DNA from: JAIBJN01 sp035461525
GTDB lineage: Bacteria; Actinomycetota; Thermoleophilia; Gaiellales; Gaiellaceae
Direction of reading: 5' to 3'
Length of the DNA stretch: 64,000 nucleotides
Assembly (NCBI GenBank): GCA_035461525.1
Contig: DATHVD010000040.1
Location: forward strand, 4,942-68,941
Shown: in pieces, positions 33,412-41,115 of the stretch
How the letters are laid out: the number at the start of each line of letters is the position of its first letter
Position numbering within the stretch: position 1 is the stretch's first letter
Translations under genes and position numbers: made by a program
The notes under the pieces: model-generated
What the model saw: the letters and a program-made list of their open reading frames with translations, nothing else
Told to the model about the DNA's origin: nothing
The model's database searches: none

Positions 33412-34955
33412 GCGAGCTCCCCGGCCTCGCGCTCCACGGCCGCGACGACCTCGCCGCTCCGGATCGCGCCGGCCACGGCCTCGATGTCTCCGGCCAGCGG
33501 GCGGTCCTCGAAGACCGTCGGCGACCGGGAGCGAACGGCGTCGTGGGCGGCGCGAACGGCCGGGCCGGGCTCCAGCGGCGCCAGGAACTCGACTGCCTGC
33601 GCGCCCGCGAGGAGCTCGATGGCAAGGGCGCGCTCGGCGTTGGCGAGCACCTGCCAGCACTTGAGCGCCGATGCGTTTCCCATGGAGACGTGATCCTCCT
33701 GGCCTGCGCTCGTCGGGATCGAGTCGACCCCGGCGGGGTGGCAGAGCACCTTGTTCTCGCTCACGAGCGCCGCAGCGACGTATTGCGGGATCATGAACCC
33801 GGAGTTGAGCCCGCCGTCGTGGGTGAGAAAAGCCGGCAGGCCGTCCGAGAGCGACGGGTTCGTCAGTCGCTCCACGCGCCGCTCGGAGATCGACGCCAGC
33901 TCGGCGAGCGCCATCGCGGTCGCGTCGAGGGCGAACGCGAGCGGCTGCCCGTGGAAGTTCCCGTTGGAGACCAGCTCGCCCCTCTCGACGAGGACGAGCG
34001 GGTTGTCGGTCGCGGCGTTGAGCTCGACGGCGACGGTCGCCTCCGCGTAGGCGAGGAGGTCGCGGCTCGCGCCGTGCACCTGCGGCGCGCAGCGGAGCGA
34101 GTAGGCGTCCTGCACCTTGTCGCACCAGCGGTGCGCCTCGAGGATTGCCGAGCCCTCCAGGAGGCGGAGGACGTTGGCCGCCGACGCCTTCTGCCCGGGG
34201 AGCGGCCTGAGCTCGTGGATCTCCGGGAGAAAGCTCGAACGCGACCCCTGGAGCGCTTCGAGGGAGAGCGCGCAGGCGATGTCGGCGGCCCGGGCGAGCC
34301 TCTGGGCGCGCACGAGGACGAGGGCGCCGACGGCCGCCATGAACTGCGTCCCGTTGATGAGCGAGAGCCCTTCCTTCGATTGGAGGACGACCGGCTCGAG
34401 CCCGACGCGCGCGAGGGCGTCGGTGCCCGGAAGGGTCTCGCCCTCGACCGTGGCCGCGCCCTCGCCGACGAGCGGGAGCGCGAGGTGCGCCAGCGGGGCG
34501 AGGTCGCCGGAGGCGCCCACGGAGCCGCGGCTCGGGACGACCGGGACGACGCCGGCGTTCAAGCAGGCGAGCAGGAGCTCGACGGTTTCCGGCCGGGCGC
34601 CGGAGAAGCCCTTGGCGAGCGTGTTGGCGCGGAGCAGCATCGCGGCGCGGACGACCTCGTCCGGGTACGGCTCCCCGACGCCGCAGGCATGGCTGCGGAG
34701 CAGCCTGAGCTGGAGCTCGCCGGCGAGCTCGGGCGGGATCGTCTTCGAGACGAAACGGCCGAAGCCGGTGTTGATGCCGTAGGTATGCTCGCCCTCGCCT
34801 TCGGCGGCGACCTGCTCGACGAGAGCACGCGCGGCGACGATCTGCTCCCTGCCCTCGGGCGAGAGCTCGGCCCGCCTGCCCTCGACGGCAGCGGCCCAGA
34901 CGTCCGCGAGCGTCAGGTCGCTCCCCGAAAGGGACACGGCGGTGCTGAGCGCCAT
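33408..34955 (-). CDS. hutH: Histidine ammonia-lyase
   Basis: 515 residues. The MIO cofactor triad Ala-Ser-Gly (148-150) lies in GSVGASGDLAPLAHL, and the tyrosine loop YGINTGFG is at 59-66. The rest of the helical core is complete through GNASALKCWQVLANAERALA. It deaminates histidine to urocanate. The ATG has a TACACT box 7 nt upstream; no hut repressor (HutC) or operator was recognised, so regulation is unclear. Confidence 0.97.
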   Translation of the reverse strand: MALSTAVSLSGSDLTLADVWAAAVEGRRAELSPEGREQIVAARALVEQVAAEGEGEHTYGINTGFGRFVSKTIPPELAGELQLRLLRSHACGVGEPYPDEVVRAAMLLRANTLAKGFSGARPETVELLLACLNAGVVPVVPSRGSVGASGDLAPLAHLALPLVGEGAATVEGETLPGTDALARVGLEPVVLQSKEGLSLINGTQFMAAVGALVLVRAQRLARAADIACALSLEALQGSRSSFLPEIHELRPLPGQKASAANVLRLLEGSAILEAHRWCDKVQDAYSLRCAPQVHGASRDLLAYAEATVAVELNAATDNPLVLVERGELVSNGNFHGQPLAFALDATAMALAELASISERRVERLTNPSLSDGLPAFLTHDGGLNSGFMIPQYVAAALVSENKVLCHPAGVDSIPTSAGQEDHVSMGNASALKCWQVLANAERALAIELLAGAQAVEFLAPLEPGPAVRAAHDAVRSRSPTVFEDRPLAGDIEAVAGAIRSGEVVAAVEREAGELA

Positions 34956-34962
34956 CGAGCGA

Positions 34963-34968
34963 AGTGTA
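34963..34968 (-). promoter_or_regulatory. Putative -10 box (TACACT) for hutH-hutU
   Basis: TACACT on the minus strand, ending 7 nt before the hutH ATG: the clearest leaderless-type promoter of the region. Confidence 0.5.
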
Positions 34969-35006
34969 TTGAGCGCCCGGGCGGCGACCGGGTCGCGGCC
35001 GTCGCC

Positions 35007-35669
35007 CTAGAGACAGCGCACGTCGGTGACCCGCAGCGCCGCGGACGACACGGGGCCCGTAACGTCGCCGATGACCTCCATGAAGAGCGGCTCGCGCTGC
35101 GACACCTCGCCGCCCTCACCCGTGGCCCAGGTGCTCTCCCAGAGCCCCGTTCCGATGCGGCCGCCGCCGTCGCCGAAGAACCACGCTCTGACCTCGACGA
35201 AGCCCACCTGACAGTCGATCCCGCCCAGGTACCTCAGCTGGCCCGTGACCGTGAGCTGGCCGATCTCGGGGATCATCTCGGTGTTCTCGATCCTGAACTC
35301 GTCCGCCCAGCGGTGGTAGTCGATGTCGACGCTGCCCGCGGGAGGCGCCGGTGGAGCCGCGCCGCCGCCGCCACCGCCGGTGGATCCGCCGCCACCGCCG
35401 CCCGACTGCCCTCCGCCCTGGGGGGAGCCGGAAGCATCGGGCTCGTCCACGGGCGCGCCGGCGCCGTCGTCCGCGGGCCCCTCGGGCGGGGCGCCGTTCT
35501 CGTCCCCGCCGACCGCCTCCGCCTCGTTCGCCCCGGTCCGCTGCGCTGGCGCGACCTCCGACGCGGGCGTGCCGCCGGAGCCGGCGAGCGCGGACACGAT
35601 CGCGAACCCGGCGAGGAAGAACACGGGCACGAGCGCGACGACCGTCCAGCGCGAGCGCAGCGTCCGCAA
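35007..35669 (-). CDS. Membrane-anchored secreted protein of unknown function, paralogue A
   Basis: 220 residues from TTG 35669, which has a GGAGGGG ribosome site 2-8 nt upstream. An uncleaved-looking signal anchor (VVALVPVFFLAGFAIVSALAG) is followed by a Gly/Pro/Ser-rich linker (about 30-110) and a beta-rich C-terminal domain of about 110 residues (SVDIDYHRWADEF to ALRVTDVRCL) ending in a Cys. The same architecture, with clear similarity in both ends, is found 1.2 kb away at 36186. The domain might be a carbohydrate- or protein-binding beta sandwich, but no family is recognised. Confidence 0.75.
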   Translation of the reverse strand: MRTLRSRWTVVALVPVFFLAGFAIVSALAGSGGTPASEVAPAQRTGANEAEAVGGDENGAPPEGPADDGAGAPVDEPDASGSPQGGGQSGGGGGGSTGGGGGGAAPPAPPAGSVDIDYHRWADEFRIENTEMIPEIGQLTVTGQLRYLGGIDCQVGFVEVRAWFFGDGGGRIGTGLWESTWATGEGGEVSQREPLFMEVIGDVTGPVSSAALRVTDVRCL

Positions 35670-35719
35670 TCCCCTCCACCTCCTGGTGTTTGCCGTGTCC
35701 CGCCGGAGGACGCCTCAGC

Positions 35720-36154
35720 CTAGCGCGTCCGTTCCGCCCAGGCACCGATCCCACCGACGCGCTCGACCGCGATCCGGAGCCGGAAGCCCGGCGGCGGATC
35801 GGCCATCGGCGGGAAGCGGACGTTGGGGCCGAGATACGTGTAGGCGAGCTCCTGCAGGAGCTCGGGAGCGCCCCCCTCCTCGATCGTCGCGCGGCCGTGG
35901 ACGACGAGGTACTCGCGAAGCCCGCGGGGGTTCGTCGTCTGCGTCTCGAGCGAAAGGGCGACCCGCGGGTCGCGGCGCACGTTCCTCAGCTTCTGCTGCT
36001 CGCGCAGGTGCGCGGAGACGATGTCGTCGCCGTCGAGGCCCACCCAGACGATCGAGACCTGCGGGCTACTGTCGCGGTTGAGCGTGACGAGGTGCCCGAG
36101 CGCGGCCGACTCGAGGACTGCGCGGGCGCTTTGGGGAAGGACGCCCATGGCCAC
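35720..36154 (-). CDS. PPOX-class flavin/F420-dependent oxidoreductase
   Basis: 144 residues, split-barrel fold. The pattern GHLVTLNRDSSPQVSIVWVGLDGDDIVSAH, then KLRNVRRDPRVALSLE and YLVVHGRATIEEG, is typical of actinobacterial PPOX enzymes that use F420 (or FMN) to reduce or oxidise small molecules. The substrate is unknown. It stands between the two paralogous secreted proteins, as if the paralogue pair arose by duplication around it. Confidence 0.88.
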   Translation of the reverse strand: MAMGVLPQSARAVLESAALGHLVTLNRDSSPQVSIVWVGLDGDDIVSAHLREQQKLRNVRRDPRVALSLETQTTNPRGLREYLVVHGRATIEEGGAPELLQELAYTYLGPNVRFPPMADPPPGFRLRIAVERVGGIGAWAERTR

Positions 36155-36185
36155 ACGAGTCTAGCGGCCGCCGCACAGGCGTCCT

Positions 36186-36821
36186 TTAGCCGCAGGTCAC
36201 CTTGTAGACCCGGATCGCCGCGAACGTGGCCCTGTGCCTGACCATGCCGTAGACCTCCATCTCGAGCCACTCGTTCACCGGCAGGCCGCTCACGCCGACG
36301 GCCCAGTCGGTCTCCCAGAATCCCTGGCCGACGGGATCCCGCTCCTCGTCGTAGAAGAGCCCTCTGATCTCGACGTTGGCCGCGCGACGGTCACCGAGCC
36401 GAAGCTCTCGACGAGCTTCGTCTTCCTCATCTGGAACCGACCACCCCAATCCCCGTAGTCGATCTCGATGACGCCCTTCGGTGGGCCCGGAGGCGGTGCG
36501 CCGCTGTCGTCCGGCGCCGGCGGAGGAACGTGGACGGGCGGCGGGCCCTGCGGAGCCGTCCCGTCCTCCCCCTCGGGCTCGGCGGGGGTCGTCGCTCGTG
36601 GGCCCGGGCTCCGCCGGAGCGGCCGGGGCGTCCCCCGCCGCGTCGGAGCCCGTGACGACCGCCGCGGGCCGGTCCTCCGCCTCCGTGCCGAGCGGCTGCG
36701 CGGCAGGCTCGGGTCGGCCGCCCCCACCGCGGTCCACCATCGCGGTCACGACGGCAAAGCCGGCCAGGAAGAACACGGGAACGAGCGCGACGATGGTCCA
36801 CGGTGAGCGCAGTCTCCGCAC
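36186..36821 (-). pseudogene. Frameshifted secreted-protein paralogue B
   Basis: The same layout as paralogue A, but the reading frame changes twice. The signal anchor (SPWTIVALVPVFFLAGFAVVTAM) and the C-terminal part (VEIRGLFYDEERDPVGQGFWETDW to IRVYKVTCG) are in one frame. The middle (GVIEIDYGDWGGRFQMRKTKL, matching paralogue A) is in another. The shifts fall near 36595 (a G-rich run) and near 36385. They cancel, so either two compensating indels occurred or the assembly has errors. Probably non-functional as read; a GTG at 36821 with AGGAGG upstream is the likely original start. Confidence 0.65.
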
Positions 36822-36923
36822 CTTCCTCCTTCCGTCCCCGACCCCCACGAAGCCCCTCACGTAGCGACGGCCTCACCGTCCGAACCCAACCCGCTACCGG
36901 CGGACGACCGTGGGCAACTCGCA

Positions 36924-36929
36924 TACGCT
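36924..36929 (+). promoter_or_regulatory. Putative -10 box (TACGCT) for the MFS gene
   Basis: TACGCT ending 10 nt before the ATG at 36940. It favours that ATG over the in-frame GTG at 36910, which lies upstream of the box. Confidence 0.4.
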
Positions 36930-36939
36930 TCGCCGCCGC

Positions 36940-38238
36940 ATGGCCGACCCCGTCACGAACGTCCCCGAGGAGTCGCGGGTCGAGGCGCAGCCGCCCCCGG
37001 GGCGCGCGCTCGCGCTGCTCGGCCGCCGCGACTTCCGCCGCGTCTTCGTCGCCGTGAGCGCGAGTGAGCTCGGCGACGCGCTCCAGTACATCGCGCTGAT
37101 GTGGTTCGCCTACGAGGCCGGCGGCGTGCTCGGCGTGCTCGCGGTTCGCCTCGCCGACAGCGTCCCGGCCCTCGTCTTCGGGCTCCACGGCGGGCTCGTC
37201 GCCGACCGCTGGGACCGCCGGCGGGTGCTCATCGGCGCCGACGTCGCCCGCGGCGCGATCCTGATCCCCGTCGCGGTCGCCGGCCTGACCGGCGAGCTGC
37301 CGCTCTGGGGGCTCGTCGTCGCCGCGTTCCTGTTGACGACCGCGACGAGCTACTTCGACCCGGCGTACGGCGCCCTCCTCCCCACGCTCGTCGACCGGGA
37401 GAACGTCCAGCAGGCGAACGGGCTCGTGCGGGCGACGGCGGAGGCGCTCTCGATCGGCGGCTGGGCGGTCGCGGCCGGGCTGCTCGCGGTCATGCCGGTG
37501 AGCACGTTCTTTGCCGTCAACGCGGCGACGTTCCTCGCCTCCGCCGCGATCCTCGCCACGGTGCGGCCGGGACGGCCGCGTCCCGAGGCCGCGGTCGGCG
37601 GGCGCGGCGGCATCGCGGCCGGCTTCGCGGCGCTACGTCCCCACCCACTGCTCGTCGCAGCGGTCGTGGCTCTCGGGCTGGGCGTCACCGTCTCGGCGGG
37701 CACGTGGATCGTCGGCGTCCCCGAGGTCGTCAGCGAGAGCCTCGGCCGGGGCGCGGGCGGCTTCTCGCTCGTGATGGCCGGCTACGCGGTCGGCGCGGTC
37801 GCGGCGGGCGCCTGGCTCGCGCGGCATCCGATCCGCTGCAAGGCGCTCGGAAGCCTGCTCGCCTGGGTGTTCTACCTCCCGGCCTACCTCCTGCTCGCGT
37901 TCGCCGGCTCGCTGGGCGCGGCGATGGCCGGCGCGCTCCTCGCCGCGCTCGGCCAGGGGTCGGCCGTGATCCTCCTCAACTCGGCGGCGCAGGAGAGCGT
38001 CCCCGACCGCGTGCTGGGCCGCGTCATGGGCGTCGTCTCGCTCGTCCACCGGGGCGCGCACGCCACCGGGCTCCTGCTCGTCGCCCCGCTCTTCGCCGTC
38101 GCGGACCACGATGCGGTCTTCGTCGGCGCCGCGCTCGCGCTCCCGCTGCTCGGGCTCGCGTGCGCGGCCTGGGCGCTCACGCGTCGTCCAGGAGCCGGAG
38201 CTCCAGCACCCGCGACGGGTCGAACCCCTCGATCCTGA
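36940..38238 (+). CDS. MFS transporter (MFS_3/enterobactin-exporter type)
   Basis: 432 residues from ATG 36940 (an in-frame GTG at 36910 would add 10). About 12 hydrophobic segments; the first half carries FRRVFVAVSASELGDALQYIA, ADRWDRRRVLIGADVARG (the MFS loop 2-3 motif) and FDPAYGALLPTLV, as in the EntS-like drug/siderophore efflux group. Substrate unknown. The last 20 codons overlap the convergent ftcD gene by 62 nt. The tail (ARRPGAGAPAPATG) is low-complexity. Confidence 0.88.
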   Translation: MADPVTNVPEESRVEAQPPPGRALALLGRRDFRRVFVAVSASELGDALQYIALMWFAYEAGGVLGVLAVRLADSVPALVFGLHGGLVADRWDRRRVLIGADVARGAILIPVAVAGLTGELPLWGLVVAAFLLTTATSYFDPAYGALLPTLVDRENVQQANGLVRATAEALSIGGWAVAAGLLAVMPVSTFFAVNAATFLASAAILATVRPGRPRPEAAVGGRGGIAAGFAALRPHPLLVAAVVALGLGVTVSAGTWIVGVPEVVSESLGRGAGGFSLVMAGYAVGAVAAGAWLARHPIRCKALGSLLAWVFYLPAYLLLAFAGSLGAAMAGALLAALGQGSAVILLNSAAQESVPDRVLGRVMGVVSLVHRGAHATGLLLVAPLFAVADHDAVFVGAALALPLLGLACAAWALTRRPGAGAPAPATGRTPRS

Positions 38239-39067
38239 GCAGGGCGCCGGCCGCCTCGACGGCCGGGCCGGCCGGCATGAGGCCGACGAGCTCGGAGCCG
38301 GCGACGTCGATGCCGCGGACGGCCGCCTCGGCGGCGATCCGTCCGACGATCTCGTGGAGAGCGGACGCCTGCCAGTCTGTGACGTTCATGCTCACCTGCA
38401 CGAGGCCCGCCTGGGGGAGCGAGAGGCCGAGGGCGCGGACGCCGGGGAAGCCGCCGTCCCGCTCCCGGACGAGACGGGCGATCTCGCGCGCCGCGTCGAC
38501 GTCGTCCGAGCGCAGGTTGACGTTGAAGGCGACGAGCGGCCGCCGGACGCCCACGATCACGCCTCCCGCCGACGGGTGCAGCCGCGGAGGGCCGCGATCG
38601 GGGGCGACCTCGCCGGCATCGAGGCGACGCTGGAGCTCCTCCGGCCCGCCGCGGCGGTAGAACGCCGGCTCCCGGCCGTCCTCCGTAAGGCGACCGTAGA
38701 AGAAGACGGGCAGGTCGAGCTCGCCCGCGATCCGGCTCGCAAGCTCGAGCGCGGCCCGCTTCGCCGGCGCCTCGGCGCCCGGCTCGAGCGGGACGAGCGG
38801 GACGACGTCCGCGGCGCCGATCCGCGGGTGGGCGCCCTCGTGGCGGCGGAGGTCGACGCACTCGGCCGCGCAGCGGACGCCGGCGAGCAGCGTCTCGACG
38901 AGGTCGGGGCCGTCGCCGACGAGCGTGAACACGGAGCGGTGGTGATCCCGGTCGGATTGGACATCGAGGAGGCGCGCGGGCGCGGAGAACGCCTCGCGGA
39001 GGGCGGCGAGCACAGCCTCGTCCCTGCCCTCGGAGACGTTGGGGACGGACTCGAGCGGGAGCGGCAC
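38177..39067 (-). CDS. ftcD: Glutamate formimidoyltransferase
   Basis: 296 residues, the transferase part only, without the cyclodeaminase domain of the animal enzyme. Motifs: ESVPNVSEGRDEAVLAAL at the N-terminus, RHEGAHPRIGAADVVPLVPL, LARRIAGELDLPVFFYG (with ASRIAG here), and FNVNLRSDDVDAAREIA. It transfers the formimino group of formimino-glutamate to tetrahydrofolate, the step after HutI, so with hutH/U/I the route from histidine to glutamate is complete. It has its own TATGCT box and is 7 kb from the hut genes. Confidence 0.93.
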   Translation of the reverse strand: MPLPLESVPNVSEGRDEAVLAALREAFSAPARLLDVQSDRDHHRSVFTLVGDGPDLVETLLAGVRCAAECVDLRRHEGAHPRIGAADVVPLVPLEPGAEAPAKRAALELASRIAGELDLPVFFYGRLTEDGREPAFYRRGGPEELQRRLDAGEVAPDRGPPRLHPSAGGVIVGVRRPLVAFNVNLRSDDVDAAREIARLVRERDGGFPGVRALGLSLPQAGLVQVSMNVTDWQASALHEIVGRIAAEAAVRGIDVAGSELVGLMPAGPAVEAAGALLRIEGFDPSRVLELRLLDDA

Positions 39068-39073
39068 GCGCGG

Positions 39074-39079
39074 AGCATA
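39074..39079 (-). promoter_or_regulatory. Putative -10 box (TATGCT) for ftcD
   Basis: TATGCT on the minus strand, ending 6 nt before the ftcD GTG at 39067. Confidence 0.45.
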
Positions 39080-39131
39080 AAGCGGCCGGAATCGGGCGGG
39101 GAAGCCCGGAAGGCCGCGACTACACTCGGCG

Positions 39132-39137
39132 TTAGGT
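39132..39137 (+). promoter_or_regulatory. Putative -10 box (TTAGGT) for ABC exporter gene 1
   Basis: TTAGGT ending 6 nt before the ATG at 39144. An alternative box TACACT at 39121-39126 lies 17 nt upstream. Confidence 0.35.
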
Positions 39138-39143
39138 CCCTCG

Positions 39144-40973
39144 ATGGCCGATTCGCCTTCGCACCCCTACCTGCGCACGTTCGTCCGGCTGCTCGGCTTC
39201 CTGCGCCCCTACCGCTGGTCGCTCGCCGTCTCGGTCGTGCTCGCCGTCGGCTCGCAGGCCGCCGCGGTGACGATCGCGTTCCTGACCGGGAGCGCGCTCG
39301 AGAGCGCCGTCACGGCCAGCGACCGGAGCGAGCTCTGGACGATCGCCGCCGCCGTCCTCGTCGTCGGCCTCGCGCGGGCGCTCTTCATGGTCGGGCGGCG
39401 GCTGATCTCCGGTCGGCAGGCGCTCGGCGTCGAGTACGACATGCGCGACGCGGTCTACGCGAAGCTCCTGCGCCTCTCGTTCGGGTTCTACGATCGCCAC
39501 CAGACGGGCCAGCTCATGTCCCGCGCGACCGTCGATCTCCAGGCCGTGCGCTTCTTCCTCGGCTACGGGCTCATCTTCTTCTTCCAGCACATCCTCACGA
39601 TCGTCGGCGTCACGATCGCGCTCTTCGTCGTCGAGTGGAGGCTCGCGCTCGCGGCGACGGCGTTCACGCCGGTGCTCGTGCTGCTCGCCTACCGCTACAG
39701 CCGCGTCTCCCACCCCGTGCTCCGGGACGTGCAGCAGAGGATGGCCGACGTGGCGACCGTCGCGGAGGAGAACATCGTCGGCGTCCACGTCGTCAAGTCG
39801 TTCGCCCAGGAGCGGACGGAGTCGGAGAAGTTCGGCGAGCGCACGGAGCGCGTCTTCGCGCGCTCCATCGACGCGAACCGGCAGCGGGCTATCTACGTGC
39901 CGCTGCTCTCCTTCCTGCCCCTCGTCGCGCAGGCGACCGTCCTCCTCGTCGGCGGGCGCATGGTCGCGCGGGGCGAGCTGGGCCTGGACGCGTTCTTCGC
40001 GTTCAACGTGCTCGTGCTGATGCTCGTGATGCCGCTGCGGATGCTCGGCATGTGGATCGGCCAGGCGCAGCGCGCGACCGCGTCGGGCGAGCGCATCTTC
40101 GAGGTGATCGACGAGACCGAGGACGTCGCCGACGCGCGCGACGCCGCCGAGCTGCCGGAGGGGGACGGCCGCATCGTCTTCCGGGACGCGACCTTCGGCT
40201 ACGCCCCGGAGCGGCCGGTGCTCGAGGGCGTCGACCTCGTCGTCGAGCCGGGGAGCACCGTCGCCCTCATCGGCCACACGGGCTCGGGGAAGACGACGCT
40301 CGCCTCGCTCGTCCCACGCTTCTACGACGTCACCGCGGGGGGCGTGGAGATCGACGGCCACGACGTGCGCGCGCTCAGGCTCGCCTCCCTGCGCCGCGCG
40401 ATCGGGATCGTCGCGCAGGACCCGTTCCTCTTCTCCGCGTCCGTGCGCGAGAACATCGCCTTCGGCGCGCCCGAGGCGACCGACGAGGACGTGGTTCGGG
40501 CGGCCACCCTCGCGCAGGCGCACGACTTCGTCGAGGAGCTACCGCAGGGGTACGACACCGTCATCGGCGAACGCGGGATCACGCTCTCCGGCGGGCAGCG
40601 GCAGCGCATCGCCATCGCGCGGGCGCTCATCCTTGATCCGCGGATCCTGATCCTGGACGACGCCACCGCGTCCGTGGACGCGACGACCGAGGCGCGCATC
40701 CGGCTCGGCCTCCGGGAGGCGATGAAGGGCCGGACGACGCTGATCGTCGCCCACCGGCTCTCCACGATCGCGCTCGCGGACGAGCTCGTCGTCCTCGACC
40801 GCGGCCGTGTCGCGGCACGCGGGACGCAGGAGGAGCTGCTCGCGGAGAGCCCGGTCTTCCGCGAGATCTACGAGCACGGGCTCCTCGAGCGCGAGTTCGC
40901 CGAGCGGGTCGAGGAGGCCGGCGAGGCCGGCGAGGCCGGCGAGCGGGCCGCCGTGGAGGCGGCAGGGGCATGA
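39144..40973 (+). CDS. ABC exporter half-transporter 1 (degenerate-site subunit)
   Basis: 609 residues. Six membrane helices (about 25-320) are followed by the ATPase. Walker A GHTGSGKTT, Q-loop VAQDPFLF, signature LSGGQRQRIAIARAL and H-loop VAHRLS are good. Walker B is LILDDATASVD, so the catalytic Glu is Asp. The next gene has the complementary change in its signature, as in heterodimeric exporters such as TM287/288 and BmrCD. A short GEAGEAGE repeat (DNA repeat at about 40914-40943) ends the protein. It probably exports lipids or drugs. Confidence 0.93.
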   Translation: MADSPSHPYLRTFVRLLGFLRPYRWSLAVSVVLAVGSQAAAVTIAFLTGSALESAVTASDRSELWTIAAAVLVVGLARALFMVGRRLISGRQALGVEYDMRDAVYAKLLRLSFGFYDRHQTGQLMSRATVDLQAVRFFLGYGLIFFFQHILTIVGVTIALFVVEWRLALAATAFTPVLVLLAYRYSRVSHPVLRDVQQRMADVATVAEENIVGVHVVKSFAQERTESEKFGERTERVFARSIDANRQRAIYVPLLSFLPLVAQATVLLVGGRMVARGELGLDAFFAFNVLVLMLVMPLRMLGMWIGQAQRATASGERIFEVIDETEDVADARDAAELPEGDGRIVFRDATFGYAPERPVLEGVDLVVEPGSTVALIGHTGSGKTTLASLVPRFYDVTAGGVEIDGHDVRALRLASLRRAIGIVAQDPFLFSASVRENIAFGAPEATDEDVVRAATLAQAHDFVEELPQGYDTVIGERGITLSGGQRQRIAIARALILDPRILILDDATASVDATTEARIRLGLREAMKGRTTLIVAHRLSTIALADELVVLDRGRVAARGTQEELLAESPVFREIYEHGLLEREFAERVEEAGEAGEAGERAAVEAAGA

Positions 40974-41018
40974 GGGGCCTCGACTTTCTCACTTTCGAAG
41001 CGGAGCGGTTGCACACGC

Positions 41019-41078
41019 GTGCGGTTTTCGGCGCTAGGCTCGAGCCATCGGGTCGGGGAGGTGGGTCTCCCGTTATGG
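41019..41078 (+). repeat. Dispersed repeat, diverged copy 3, in the leader of ABC gene 2
   Basis: Shares TGCGGTTTTCGG, TA-G-CTCGA and CGGGT-G-GG with copies 1 and 2. It contains TAGGCT (41035-41040) with TTGCAC 20 bp upstream, and a GGGAG-N6-CTCCC hairpin (41056-41071). A second palindrome GACGCGCG/CGCGCGTC follows at 41078-41093 and AAACAG after it, then GGGAGGCGG before the ATG. Here the repeat looks like a promoter plus structured 5' leader. Confidence 0.6.
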
Positions 41079-41115
41079 ACGCGCGCGCGCGTCAAACAGT
41101 GGGAGGCGGCCGGCG

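Noticed and set aside
33408..35006. HutC-type operator upstream of hutH
   Set aside because: The 50-nt gap holds a TACACT box but no palindrome of the GntR/HutC kind, and no hutC gene is present.
36910..36939. GTG 36910 as the start of the MFS gene
   Set aside because: A TACGCT box at 36924-36929 lies downstream of it, so transcription would start after this codon; ATG 36940 fits better.
40914..40943. Tandem GAGGCCGGC repeat at the end of ABC gene 1 as a regulatory repeat
   Set aside because: It is in frame and encodes GEAGEAGE at the protein's C-terminus; a simple coding microsatellite is enough to explain it.
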